Notes: generated from the letters alone by a model not told the origin. 18,752 bases of DNA from an uncultured Eubacteriales bacterium (GCA_900551265.1 URVL01000029.1:1-18752), one strand, 5' to 3'. Shown: positions 7,660 to 14,759, numbered from the stretch's first letter. Translations and numbers: made by a program.

Positions 7660-8364
7660 ATGGAGGAGCGTTTTTCGCGCACGGCGATGCTTTTGGGGCT
7701 TGATGCGGTGGAGGAACTTCAAAAATCGCATGTGGCAATCGTAGGGCTTGGCGGCGTGGGGAGCTATGCTGCGGAGGCAATTGCACGCGCCGGCGTCGGA
7801 GAACTCACACTGGTGGATTGCGACATGGTGTCTGTGACAAATATCAATCGACAGCTTTGCGCCTTGACATCTACCGTAGGACTGCCCAAAGCGGAGGTGA
7901 CGGCGCGCCGCGTTGCGGATATCAACCCCAATGCGGTCGTTCATTCACTTGCGCTGTTTTATGAGCCGGAAACCCGTGAAATGTTCTTTTCCACAAGGTT
8001 TGATTATATCATTGATGCCATTGACACAGTGTCGGCAAAGACCGACCTGATTTGCACGGCAATTGCACGAGGCATTCCTATTGTTTCCGCACTTGGGACA
8101 GGGAACAAACTCTATCCGGAGCGCCTGCAATTTGCTGATATTTACAAAACGTCTGTTTGTCCGCTGGCTCGCGCCATGCGGCGTGAACTCCGTAAACGAG
8201 GCGTTGCCGCGCATACAGTTTTATATAGCACTGAAGAACCGCGCGGAGCAACAGAAAATGAAAACGGTCGGAATTACCCAGGTAGCATTTCCTGGGTCCC
8301 CGGTTGTGCAGGTTTGATGCTTGCCGGTTTTGTGATCAGATCGCTCAGCGGGCTTCCGGATTGA
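7660..8364 (+). CDS. tcdA: TcdA-like tRNA threonylcarbamoyladenosine dehydratase (E1/ThiF superfamily)
   Basis: ATP-dependent E1-like enzyme. The TcdA (CsdL/YgdL) family cyclises t6A at position 37 of ANN-decoding tRNAs to ct6A. The 234-residue sequence starts with the family opening RFSRTAMLLG (4-13) and has the nucleotide loop GLGGVGS (29-35), the acidic LVDCD (51-55), the adenylation signature NINRQ (61-65), Lys77, DAIDT (119-123) and the segment CPLARAMRRELRKRG typical of TcdA. The ATG at 7660 lies two bases after the pfp stop, so translation is probably coupled. There is no ThiS/MoaD-like or cysteine desulfurase gene nearby, which argues against a sulphur-carrier role. Its 3' end overlaps the convergent pth by 20 bases. 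The family is clear; the exact tRNA reaction is inferred from homology. Confidence 0.88.
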   Translation: MEERFSRTAMLLGLDAVEELQKSHVAIVGLGGVGSYAAEAIARAGVGELTLVDCDMVSVTNINRQLCALTSTVGLPKAEVTARRVADINPNAVVHSLALFYEPETREMFFSTRFDYIIDAIDTVSAKTDLICTAIARGIPIVSALGTGNKLYPERLQFADIYKTSVCPLARAMRRELRKRGVAAHTVLYSTEEPRGATENENGRNYPGSISWVPGCAGLMLAGFVIRSLSGLPD

Positions 8365-8980
8365 AGTCCGAAGAATTATAGAGATTCGCGGCAGCTGCCG
8401 TACCGTGCAGAACGATTTCGCGTGCTGCTGCAACGCTGCGGCGAATGGCGTCTGTTACGGCACGGCCGTCGGCCTGATCGAATGTGCCGAGGACCCAGGC
8501 AGGCATGTCATAATCTGCGCGCGGCGGCATACCAACGCCGATTTTGACGCGTGGGAACGCATCTGATCCGTGCTGGTAGATAATGCTTTTCAAACCGTTG
8601 TGGCCGCCATCGCTGCCCTTGGCCCGTACACGAATGCGTCCGGGCGCGAGGCTGATATCATCGTGCAGAACAATGAGACGCTCAATAGGAACCTTGTACC
8701 AGGAAAGTGCCTCGCGCGTTGCTTCACCGCTGAGATTCATAAAGGTCTGTGGTTTCATAAGCACTACGCGTTGCCCATCAATTGTTCCCTCACCACAGAG
8801 TGCTTTGAAACGTGAGCGGTTGACCGTAATTCCAAGCTCCTGAGCCAAAAGATCCAGCGCAAGGAATCCGACGTTGTGACGAGTGCCGTCATACTTTGCG
8901 CCGGGGTTGCCGAGACCTGCGATGACCCACTGTATGCCACCGGATGCTTCGGCCTTGTGACTTTGAAATAACTTTATCAT
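8345..8980 (-). CDS. pth: Peptidyl-tRNA hydrolase
   Basis: Releases peptides from tRNAs that have dropped off the ribosome. The 211-residue protein carries the Pth core: GLGNPG with Asn25, TRHNVGF with catalytic His35, MNLSGEA (Asn82), HDD (Asp107) and KGSDGGHNGLKS (Asn128). These correspond to Asn10, His20, Asn68, Asp93 and Asn114 of the E. coli enzyme. The N-terminus is about 15 residues longer than usual, but the ATG at 8980 has a GGGGGA ribosome site at good spacing and I see no better start downstream. It is divergent from trmB and convergent with the TcdA gene, overlapping its last 20 bases. Confidence 0.95.
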   Translation of the reverse strand: MIKLFQSHKAEASGGIQWVIAGLGNPGAKYDGTRHNVGFLALDLLAQELGITVNRSRFKALCGEGTIDGQRVVLMKPQTFMNLSGEATREALSWYKVPIERLIVLHDDISLAPGRIRVRAKGSDGGHNGLKSIIYQHGSDAFPRVKIGVGMPPRADYDMPAWVLGTFDQADGRAVTDAIRRSVAAAREIVLHGTAAAANLYNSSDFNPEAR

Positions 8981-9014
8981 AAAAATCCCCCAAATTTAAT
9001 CGAATCCACACCGT

Positions 9015-9023
9015 ATTGTACCA
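9015..9023 (-). promoter_or_regulatory. Probable extended -10 promoter for pth
   Basis: On the minus strand, TGG followed by TACAAT (9023-9015) matches the extended -10 form TGnTATAAT. The -35 position at 17 bases (TTTCTT) is weak, as is common with extended -10 promoters. Transcription would start about 28 bases before the pth ATG. Confidence 0.45.
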
Positions 9024-9060
9024 CAGCAGGATGTAAAAAGAAAGATAGAGGTGTCCTATT

Positions 9061-9699
9061 ATGAGAATGCGCAAAAAGAAGAACCTTGTACCGCGCCTGG
9101 AACGTTGCGAGGATGTGACAATACAGAATCCTGCGGAGCTGCGCGGCGCGTGGCGGACGCTGCAACCGGATGCCCGTAAAATTTGTTTGGAAATCGGCTG
9201 TGGTAAGGGACGGTTTATCACCACGCTGGCCGCGCAGAACCCGGATATTTTATATGTAGCGCTGGAACGGGAGAAGGGTGCTATTGTAATGGCGATGGAG
9301 AAAGTAAAGGCGCAGGAACTTACGAACGTTCGCTTTATCATCGGCGACGCAGCTGAGTTGTGCGATTACTTCGCCGACGGAGAGATCGACGATATCTATG
9401 TAAATTTCTGCGATCCCTGGACAAAGCGCCACCGTGAAAAGCGGCGTTTGACGCATCGGAATTTTTTAGCGCTCTATCGTCGAATTATGAAGCCGGATGG
9501 ACATTTTTATTTTAAGACAGACAACGTGGAACTGTTTGACTTTTCGGAAGCCGAGCTGCCGGACTTCGGCATGGAGCTTTTGACGGTTACGCGAGATCTT
9601 CATGCAACGGGGATTCCCAACATTATGACGGAGTATGAGGAGCGTTTTTCTTCACAAGGAGTTAAAATCAATTATATTGAGGCAGTTTTTAAACAGTAA
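9061..9699 (+). CDS. trmB: tRNA (guanine-N7-)-methyltransferase TrmB
   Basis: Places m7G at position 46 in the variable loop of tRNAs, using SAM. The 212-residue protein has SAM motif I EIGCGKGRF (44-52), the acidic residue in ALERE (67-71), GDAAEL (95-100), and the family signature NFCDPWTKRHREKRRL (115-130). The usual form of the last is NFsDPWPKkrHxKRRL, so Thr replaces Pro in DPWP. FKTD (151-154) and the C-terminal TEYEERF complete the family pattern. The ATG at 9061 follows GAGGTG (9049-9053 region) at normal spacing. An acetyltransferase gene follows after 42 bases in the same direction. I see no convincing forward promoter in the 80-base divergent gap with pth. Confidence 0.95.
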   Translation: MRMRKKKNLVPRLERCEDVTIQNPAELRGAWRTLQPDARKICLEIGCGKGRFITTLAAQNPDILYVALEREKGAIVMAMEKVKAQELTNVRFIIGDAAELCDYFADGEIDDIYVNFCDPWTKRHREKRRLTHRNFLALYRRIMKPDGHFYFKTDNVELFDFSEAELPDFGMELLTVTRDLHATGIPNIMTEYEERFSSQGVKINYIEAVFKQ

Positions 9700-9741
9700 A
9701 GAGAATATGTGCCGACAATGGATCAGAAAAGTGGAGTGTTC

Positions 9742-10248
9742 ATGAAGATTGAGCTTTTAGAGGTTGCGAAGGAACAAAAGGAAATATTACGAAATCTTCT
9801 GGAAAAGTATGATTATGAATTTTCGCAGTACGATATGCGGGATGTCAATGACTTAGGTTTGTATGGCTACGACTGGCTCGACTGCTATTGGACAGAAGAA
9901 AACCGCTGGCCGTTTTTTATCAGGGCAGATGGCAGGCTGGCCGGATTTGTGATGATAAACGATTATCCGGAGACGGGAGAGCCGTGCGACTACTGCTTAT
10001 CAGAGTTTTTTGTGCTGTATAAATATCGCCGTATGGGCGTTGGAAGCTATGCGGCGAAAGCGGCATTCGATAAATTTCATGGCCGCTGGCAATTAAAATT
10101 ACATCCGAAAAATCTACCGTCGGTCTCTTTCTGGGAAAAGACAATTTCGGCGTATACAAAGGGCCTGTATCGTCTGGTCCTTGCATACCCGGGCACGGAG
10201 TATGACGACGGTACGCCTGGCAACGTTTATTTCTTTGAAAATGAATGA
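9742..10248 (+). CDS. GNAT-family N-acetyltransferase (COG5628-like)
   Basis: Predicted acetyl-CoA-dependent acetyltransferase of unknown substrate. At 168 residues it has the usual single GNAT fold: strands around FIRADGRLAGFVMI (59-72), ending in LSEFFVLYKYRRMGVG (86-101) with the acetyl-CoA pyrophosphate loop R-x-x-G-x-G at the end, and the NLPSVSFWEKTI helix near 124-135. The acidic, aromatic-rich N-terminal half (DYEFSQYDMRD and following) resembles the group called predicted acetyltransferase COG5628. The ATG at 9742 is preferred because GGAG at 9733-9736 lies five bases upstream; in-frame GTG 9709 and ATG 9718 have poor ribosome sites. It is transcribed with trmB and ended by the terminator that begins at its stop codon. 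Confidence 0.88.
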   Translation: MKIELLEVAKEQKEILRNLLEKYDYEFSQYDMRDVNDLGLYGYDWLDCYWTEENRWPFFIRADGRLAGFVMINDYPETGEPCDYCLSEFFVLYKYRRMGVGSYAAKAAFDKFHGRWQLKLHPKNLPSVSFWEKTISAYTKGLYRLVLAYPGTEYDDGTPGNVYFFENE

Positions 10249-10280
10249 AAGCCTGGACGCGGACTGTGTCCAGGCTTTTT
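10248..10280 (+). terminator. Rho-independent terminator after trmB and GNAT genes
   Basis: An 11-base-pair stem, AAAGCCTGGAC (10248-10258) with GTCCAGGCTTT (10268-10278), a nine-base loop and a T5 run. The stem starts on the last base of the acetyltransferase stop codon. Confidence 0.9.
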
Positions 10281-10353
10281 ATGGAAAATTTTGTAGTAAT
10301 ACTTGATGTAATTGGAGAAATCATATCAATAAAGAAAAGAAATCAAAGTCGAT

Positions 10354-10467
10354 ATGCTTGCCTATCAGTTTGGCGGCAACTCTGCCGAGCAGCTGGATAA
10401 TGGAAAGGTATCGAATACCCGTAACAGTAAAATGAAGCGTTTTTCCTTGCGCTGGAACTGGGATTAA
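10354..10467 (+). CDS. Candidate 37-residue small protein or gene remnant
   Basis: In the roughly 200-base gap between two terminators, an ATG at 10354 opens a 37-codon frame ending in TAA at 10465. The product begins MLAYQFGGNSAEQ, has mixed polar composition and ends in a basic, aromatic tail (KRFSLRWNWD). The frame is open seven codons further upstream to a TAA but has no better start. There is no convincing ribosome site before the ATG (AAATCAAAGTCGAT). A TTGGAGAAA lies about 40 bases upstream, too far to serve. The residue mix looks protein-like, which suggests either a real small protein or the tail of a decayed gene. I recognise no family. Confidence 0.3.
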   Translation: MLAYQFGGNSAEQLDNGKVSNTRNSKMKRFSLRWNWD

Positions 10468-10468
10468 T

Positions 10469-10508
10469 AAAAGACAACCGGGATCGGTTGATATCCCGGT
10501 TGTCTTTT
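10469..10508. terminator. Bidirectional Rho-independent terminator before the convergent GNAT gene
   Basis: A perfect 15-base-pair stem, AAAAGACAACCGGGA (10469-10483) with its complement at 10494-10508, extended by one T-A pair over an eight-base loop. A4 on the left and T4 on the right give short U-tracts in both directions. It starts two bases after the stop of the 37-codon frame and lies just past the stop of the minus-strand acetyltransferase (10510), so it probably ends that gene's transcript. Confidence 0.88.
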
Positions 10509-10509
10509 A

Positions 10510-11067
10510 TCACGCTATGCCATAAATTGTGTAAAATTCATCCCGCGTTATGGAATACAACATATCATCCAGAATAGCGCCGTCATAACGCAAAAAGGCG
10601 CGGCGCAGCGTGCCTTCGTAATGAAAACCACACTTTTCGATTACCCGGCGTGAACGGTTGTTAAATGGAAAGTGATAGACAGAGACAAGCTCAAGATTCA
10701 TCTGATCGAACGCAAAACGTAATGCTCCCTGAGCAGCTTCTGTCATATATCCCAATCCCCAGAACGGCTCATCCAAAACATACCCGAGCATCCTGGTGAC
10801 TGATTGCAGCGTCGCATCGCGCTTTTCGTCAGGATGCAGGCCAAGAGAACCAATTGCACGTCCCGAATCTTTTAATGTTATGGCGCAGAGCTCGTCCGAC
10901 TGTTTGCAGAAGCTCTGTAAAATTTTTCTGCTTTCTTCAAGATTACTGACAGGACGCCAACCCGCAGCAGGACCAACATGAGGATTTTGCTCCAATTGGA
11001 AGAACTCGTTCAGATCAGATAACTGCCAGGGACGCATTCTAAGCCGTTCCGTTTCAAATGACAGCAC
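10510..11067 (-). CDS. GNAT-family N-acetyltransferase (RimJ/RimL type)
   Basis: Predicted acetyltransferase of the RimJ/RimL group, whose known members modify ribosomal protein N-termini or small molecules; the substrate here is unknown. The 185-residue protein opens with the typical ETERLRMRPW (5-14), has LGYVLDEPFWGLGYMTEA (94-111) carrying the acetyl-CoA loop as WGLGY, and ends the fold with NNRSRRVIEKCGF (136-148) and YEGTLRR. The start is a GTG at 11067 behind AAAGGAG with nine bases between; no ATG is available nearby. Upstream on the same strand lies aspartate kinase with a terminator-like hairpin between. That hairpin ends almost on the ribosome site, so this gene has no visible promoter of its own. 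Confidence 0.9.
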   Translation of the reverse strand: MLSFETERLRMRPWQLSDLNEFFQLEQNPHVGPAAGWRPVSNLEESRKILQSFCKQSDELCAITLKDSGRAIGSLGLHPDEKRDATLQSVTRMLGYVLDEPFWGLGYMTEAAQGALRFAFDQMNLELVSVYHFPFNNRSRRVIEKCGFHYEGTLRRAFLRYDGAILDDMLYSITRDEFYTIYGIA

Positions 11068-11085
11068 GAGTATTTACTCCTTTCG

Positions 11086-11119
11086 TAAAAAGAAGCCGCG
11101 CGCTGAAATTGGCGCGCGG
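11086..11119 (-). terminator. Terminator hairpin after aspartate kinase, abutting the GNAT ribosome site
   Basis: Read on the minus strand, an eight-base-pair all-GC stem (CCGCGCGC at 11119-11112 with GCGCGCGG at 11103-11096), an eight-base loop, then CTTCTTTTTA. The AAAGGAG ribosome site of the next gene begins directly after the T-run. It could act as a terminator, a partial terminator or an attenuator between the two genes. Confidence 0.8.
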
Positions 11120-11139
11120 TAAACTCTTAAAATTACAGT

Positions 11140-12459
11140 TTAGTCTTGCGGGAAGAACTCAGCGTAAATTGCATTCATGGCGGAACGGAAATCATACTCA
11201 TCGACGCCAATAATGATGTTCAGTTCGCTTGACCCCTGATCAATCATGCGGATGTTGATATTTGCACGGGCGATGGAACTAAAGATGCGCGCCGCCATAC
11301 CTTTTGCGCGAACCATGCCGCGGCCGACGACGGCTATGAGCGCAAGACCGGAAATTAACTCTACTTCGTCAGCGTCTACCGCCTTACCGATTTCGCGGGC
11401 AATTGTTTCGCCCTGTCCGGCAAGCGCCTCCGTTTGGATAATAAAGCCCATCGTATCGATGCCGGAAGGCAGATGCTCAAACGAAACATGGTGTTTCTCG
11501 AGAACGGAAAGCGCGCGCCGTGTGAAACCGACCTCTTTATTCATACCATCCTTTTCGATATGAATAATGGAGAAACCGCGCTTTCCGGCAATACCTGTGA
11601 TGGGAGAAGAAGAAGCTGCACGGGTGTTATTAATGATGAGCGTGCCGGGATGTTCCGGCTCGTTCGTGTTGCGAATATTAATTGGAATGTTTGCGGCTTT
11701 TACGGGAAGCACCGCGTCCTCATGCAGAACGCTTGCACCCATATAGGCCAGTTCACGCAACTCGCGAAATGTTACGACATCAATGGAACGGGGATGGTCG
11801 ACAATGCGGGGATTGGCAACCAGAAAACCGGAAACGTCCGTCCAGTTCTCATAAATATCTGCACGTACGCCGCGCGCGACGATAGAGCCGGTAATGTCGG
11901 ATCCGCCGCGTGAGAACGTTTTCACAGAACCGTCAACTGCGCGGCCATAGAAGCCCGGTATTACAGCGCGGTCGTATTTTTTTGTCAATTCATAAAAGGC
12001 TTCATAAGTACGCTCGTCGTCAACTTCGCCGGATGCTGTGAAAAAGATCAGTTCAGCCGCATCGACAAAGGGAAAATCAAGGAGTGAAGCCAATACCATA
12101 CCGCTCAGGTATTCGCCGCGTGACGCCGCATAGTCTACGCTCGCGCCGTCTAAAATGTTGCGGCGTATGGCGGTAAATTCAGCGGACAAATCGAGCGTCA
12201 GACCAAGATCTGTTATAATGGAATTAAACCGCTTTTCAATGCGGGAGAAGACTTCGTCGAATCCATCGCCTTTTGTTGCCGCATCATGGCACGCATAGAG
12301 AAGATCCGTCACTTTTGTATCATTATCATAGCGCTTTCCGGGCGCGGAGGGCACTATGTAACGGCGTTCTTCTTCTGCACGGACAATCGCCGCTACCTTT
12401 TGAAACTGGTTTGCATCCGAGAGGGAACTGCCGCCGAATTTTAAAACTTTTAAGGACAT
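11140..12459 (-). CDS. lysC: Aspartate kinase with two ACT domains
   Basis: First enzyme of the aspartate pathway (lysine, diaminopimelate, methionine, threonine): ATP-dependent phosphorylation of aspartate. With the start at 12459 it has 439 residues. The amino-acid kinase domain shows KFGGSS (7-12), PSAPGKRYDNDTKVTDLL (37-54), FSRGGSDITGS (182-192), ENWTDVSGF (204-212) and MGASVLHEDAV (240-250). Two C-terminal ACT repeats (about 295-365 and 370-439) should bind a feedback amino acid. The ATG at 12465 has its GGAG only one base upstream, whereas the ATG at 12459 is seven bases from it, so the latter is chosen. A consensus promoter lies upstream. The leader of about 48 bases is too short for a lysine riboswitch. 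Which end product inhibits the enzyme cannot be told; the gene symbol is generic. Confidence 0.93.
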   Translation of the reverse strand: MSLKVLKFGGSSLSDANQFQKVAAIVRAEEERRYIVPSAPGKRYDNDTKVTDLLYACHDAATKGDGFDEVFSRIEKRFNSIITDLGLTLDLSAEFTAIRRNILDGASVDYAASRGEYLSGMVLASLLDFPFVDAAELIFFTASGEVDDERTYEAFYELTKKYDRAVIPGFYGRAVDGSVKTFSRGGSDITGSIVARGVRADIYENWTDVSGFLVANPRIVDHPRSIDVVTFRELRELAYMGASVLHEDAVLPVKAANIPINIRNTNEPEHPGTLIINNTRAASSSPITGIAGKRGFSIIHIEKDGMNKEVGFTRRALSVLEKHHVSFEHLPSGIDTMGFIIQTEALAGQGETIAREIGKAVDADEVELISGLALIAVVGRGMVRAKGMAARIFSSIARANINIRMIDQGSSELNIIIGVDEYDFRSAMNAIYAEFFPQD

Positions 12460-12513
12460 ATCCATACTCCTAACATACAGTCATCGGGGCGGCGCATAAT
12501 GCGTCACCACTAT

Positions 12514-12542
12514 ATTATATTGAGGTATGCGACAGAATTCAA
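12514..12542 (-). promoter_or_regulatory. Sigma-A-type promoter for aspartate kinase
   Basis: On the minus strand, TTGAAT (12542-12537), a 17-base spacer and a perfect TATAAT (12519-12514). The predicted transcript starts near 12507, giving a leader of about 48 bases that contains a small GACGCATTATGCGC inverted repeat. Confidence 0.75.
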
Positions 12543-12612
12543 CAGTCAAAACAGCCAGATTCATTACCCGCCAAATGAATTGCTTGTACGAGTTTATAAA
12601 AGCGGGGGACAC

Positions 12613-12641
12613 TTGACTTCTTTTTGCGCGAAATATATAAT
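12613..12641 (+). promoter_or_regulatory. Strong sigma-A-type promoter for the methyltransferase gene
   Basis: TTGACT (12613-12618), a 17-base spacer and a perfect TATAAT (12636-12641). Transcription should start near 12648, about 20 bases before the ATG at 12669. This excludes an in-frame ATG at 12624, which would lie inside the promoter. Confidence 0.82.
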
Positions 12642-12668
12642 AAAAAGACTACTTTTGGAGGACAGAAT

Positions 12669-13826
12669 ATGCGGAAACAGGATGCTGCCACGTTGAAATT
12701 GTTTGTCTCAGGCTTGGAGAGCCGATGGCGGGAAAATCGTGATTATTTTAACGGCATACAGTTTGTTCTCAGTTCCGGTCGGAAGCGCTTTGAAGGACGC
12801 GTCACACGTGCGGACGGAGATCTGCTGCGTGTTTCATTTGGCGGTCAGAAGCAGGAGCTTGACTTTGCCGATTTTACTACGTTCTACGTGGCACAGGCCT
12901 TGCATTATGACACTGCGGTGCTTGAATATTTGGAACGCGGCGCAACCATTATTGTGGAGGCAGATGAACGCGGCGTGCGTACGCGTCAAACTGATACTAA
13001 GCGGACAGAAGAAATCGTTTCAAGCGCCGTTTTGCCGGATCGAGATTATCTCATTCGACCCAATGAGGCTCCGGCACTTTTAAAGGCGATAGGCATTTTA
13101 TCGCCAAACGGTAAAATCCGTAACAATATGATTCGCAAATACAATCAGATCGATCATTTTGTTGAACTTGTGCGTCCCATGCTGGAGGCTGATGATTCGG
13201 AAACCATTACAGTACTTGACTGCGGATGTGGAAAGTCGTATTTGAGCTTTGTACTGAATTATTTTATCCGTGAAGTGCTGCACCGCCGCTGCCATGTCAC
13301 AGGCGTTGATATTTCACAGGGGGTTATTGACGCCAGCCGTCGTACGGCAGAACAACTGGGTTATGCCAATATGGATTTTGTATGCGCCGATTTACGTAAT
13401 TATCGCGCGGAACATCCATCCATGGTGATCTCCCTGCATGCTTGCGACACCGCTACAGATATGGCAATAGGACTTGCCGTCCGCTCTGGCGCTAAGAATA
13501 TCGCGTGCGTGCCTTGTTGTCATCGCGAACTTTTGGATCAGCTAAAATTTCCGGGTCTGGAACCAATTATGCGCCATGGTGTTTTTGCTGCGCGGTTCAA
13601 TGATCTGTTTACTGACGGCCTGCGCGTTTTAAAGCTGGAGAGCATGGGATACCGGACAAGTGTGGTTGAATATATTTCTCCGCTTGATACCCCGAAAAAT
13701 CTATTGATCCTTGCACACAAAATAGCGGATGGAAACGCGGATGCGGCGCGTGAATATAATGGACTGCTCAGCAGTCTTGGAATTTACCCGGCAATTGAGC
13801 GGGAATGTATGCCGGATGAGGCGTAA
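12669..13826 (+). CDS. Class I SAM-dependent methyltransferase (Methyltransf_32-like)
   Basis: Predicted methyltransferase of 385 residues; its substrate is unknown. An N-terminal domain of about 130 residues (with SSGRKRFEGRVTRADGD near 35-51) has no motif I know. The catalytic half has SAM motif I LDCGCGKSY (183-191), the acidic residue in TGVDIS (211-216), ADLRNYR (240-246), LHACDTATD (256-264) and VPCCHREL (281-288). The CGCGKS loop with LHACDTATD and a VPCC motif is characteristic of the Methyltransf_32 family (PF13679), whose relatives act on tRNA or protein. RNA is plausible here, given the rRNA and tRNA enzymes nearby, but unproven. The ATG at 12669 follows TTTGGAGGA (12654-12662) and a near-consensus promoter. 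The cysteine-rich gene starts 92 bases after its stop and may be read through. Confidence 0.87.
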   Translation: MRKQDAATLKLFVSGLESRWRENRDYFNGIQFVLSSGRKRFEGRVTRADGDLLRVSFGGQKQELDFADFTTFYVAQALHYDTAVLEYLERGATIIVEADERGVRTRQTDTKRTEEIVSSAVLPDRDYLIRPNEAPALLKAIGILSPNGKIRNNMIRKYNQIDHFVELVRPMLEADDSETITVLDCGCGKSYLSFVLNYFIREVLHRRCHVTGVDISQGVIDASRRTAEQLGYANMDFVCADLRNYRAEHPSMVISLHACDTATDMAIGLAVRSGAKNIACVPCCHRELLDQLKFPGLEPIMRHGVFAARFNDLFTDGLRVLKLESMGYRTSVVEYISPLDTPKNLLILAHKIADGNADAAREYNGLLSSLGIYPAIERECMPDEA

Positions 13827-13918
13827 GCAGAAAAACGTTTCTTGATGTCAAAAAAGCGTGCCCCGCATATGATGGTGATGAAGATTTCTTCAAATCGATT
13901 CTAGCGGGAGGAAATGAT

Positions 13919-14722
13919 ATGCCTGAAAGGCTGACACCCGGCCCAGTACGCGGAAATCCCTGCGTAAAAGAGGCTGTTTGCGTACACACGAGAAAAGTTT
14001 ACGACTCCTGTCGTGACAAAGAATGTATCCAGGATATGCGCGTTTACTTGACGACGACTTCCCAGGCGATATTGGAAAGCGCAACAAATGTCCGGCCCGG
14101 TTCGGCGCAACTCATATGGGTTTATGTGGATGTGGACGCTGTACCTTTCAATAAGGGCTTTTATACGGTGGATGCGGTATATTTTTACCGTATTACGGCG
14201 GAGGCCTATACGGGCGTTGGCAAGCCGACCATGATCGAAGGCGTTTCGTCCTATTCCAAGCGTGTGATCCTTTACGGAAGCGAAGGCTCCATGCGTACCT
14301 TTTTATCTACTTATAACCCTGAACCCGCCGATACGAGTGAACCTGAGAATTTTACAATGCCAATTGGCGTTGTGGAGACGGTTGAACCGATTTTACTCTC
14401 CGTCAAGGCCCTTGACAATTCTCAGATGCCCGGATGCCCAATTTGTGAGCTTGGCGACGTCCCCGAAGCGGTCGCTGCCGCTTTTGACGCTCCGCTGGTC
14501 CTTGATGCAACCAGCCGTACGCTCTATGTGACAATTGGGCAGTTCAGCGTCGTAAAGTTGGAACGCGAGGTTCAGCTCCTCATGCCGGTCTATGACAACT
14601 GCATTCCGGATAAACAGTGCGAGGCTTCTTCTGAGGACCCATGCGAAGTGTTTGAACGCTATCGCTTCCCCGTAGAAGAATTTACGCCGCCGGATCTTGA
14701 CCGCTGTAACAGAGACTGCTAA
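13919..14722 (+). CDS. Conserved cysteine-rich protein of unknown function
   Basis: I cannot assign a function to this 267-residue protein. It has 11 cysteines, placed at both ends and once in the middle: C15, C21, C31 and C36 (in VCVHTRKVYDSCRDKEC), C173 and C176 (GCPIC), and C228, C234, C242, C263 and C267. It has no signal peptide or membrane helix. The central part (60-130) is rich in beta-type residues (IWVYVDVDAVPFNKGFYTVD, then GVSSYSKRVILYGSEG). This layout resembles, from memory, hypothetical proteins widespread in clostridia; a link to spores or the cell surface is only a guess. The ATG at 13919 follows GGGAGGAAA at good spacing. No clear vegetative promoter lies in the 92-base gap; CATATGAT at 13866-13873 resembles a sigma-E -10 element but lacks a good -35. 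A GC-rich hairpin follows the stop. Confidence 0.82.
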   Translation: MPERLTPGPVRGNPCVKEAVCVHTRKVYDSCRDKECIQDMRVYLTTTSQAILESATNVRPGSAQLIWVYVDVDAVPFNKGFYTVDAVYFYRITAEAYTGVGKPTMIEGVSSYSKRVILYGSEGSMRTFLSTYNPEPADTSEPENFTMPIGVVETVEPILLSVKALDNSQMPGCPICELGDVPEAVAAAFDAPLVLDATSRTLYVTIGQFSVVKLEREVQLLMPVYDNCIPDKQCEASSEDPCEVFERYRFPVEEFTPPDLDRCNRDC

Positions 14723-14724
14723 AC

Positions 14725-14759
14725 GATTGCCGCCGGCGAATGCTCGCCGGCGGCAAATC
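14725..14759. terminator. GC-rich hairpin between convergent genes, probable transcript end
   Basis: A perfect 13-base-pair stem TTGCCGCCGGCGA (14727-14739) with its complement at 14744-14756, and an ATGC loop, lying two bases after the TAA of the cysteine-rich gene. No T-run follows in either direction, so it is not a standard intrinsic terminator. It may still terminate or protect RNA 3' ends for this gene and the convergent parA. Confidence 0.6.

Noticed and set aside
7660..8364. ThiF/MoeB sulphur-carrier adenylase, or part of a Bil- or CBASS-like E1 system
   Set aside because: The RFSRTxxLLG opening and the CPLARAMRRELRKRG segment are TcdA-specific, and no ubiquitin-like, E2, JAB or cyclase gene is adjacent.
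10281..10509. tRNA or structured RNA gene in the gap between terminators
   Set aside because: No cloverleaf, GTTCGA-type loop or CCA end is visible; only the 37-codon frame and the second terminator stand out.
12460..12512. Lysine riboswitch in front of aspartate kinase
   Set aside because: The predicted leader is only about 48 bases, far shorter than an L-box, and contains no terminator.
12624..12668. Upstream ATG for the Methyltransf_32-like gene
   Set aside because: It lies inside the TTGACT/TATAAT promoter, so the codon would not be in the mRNA.
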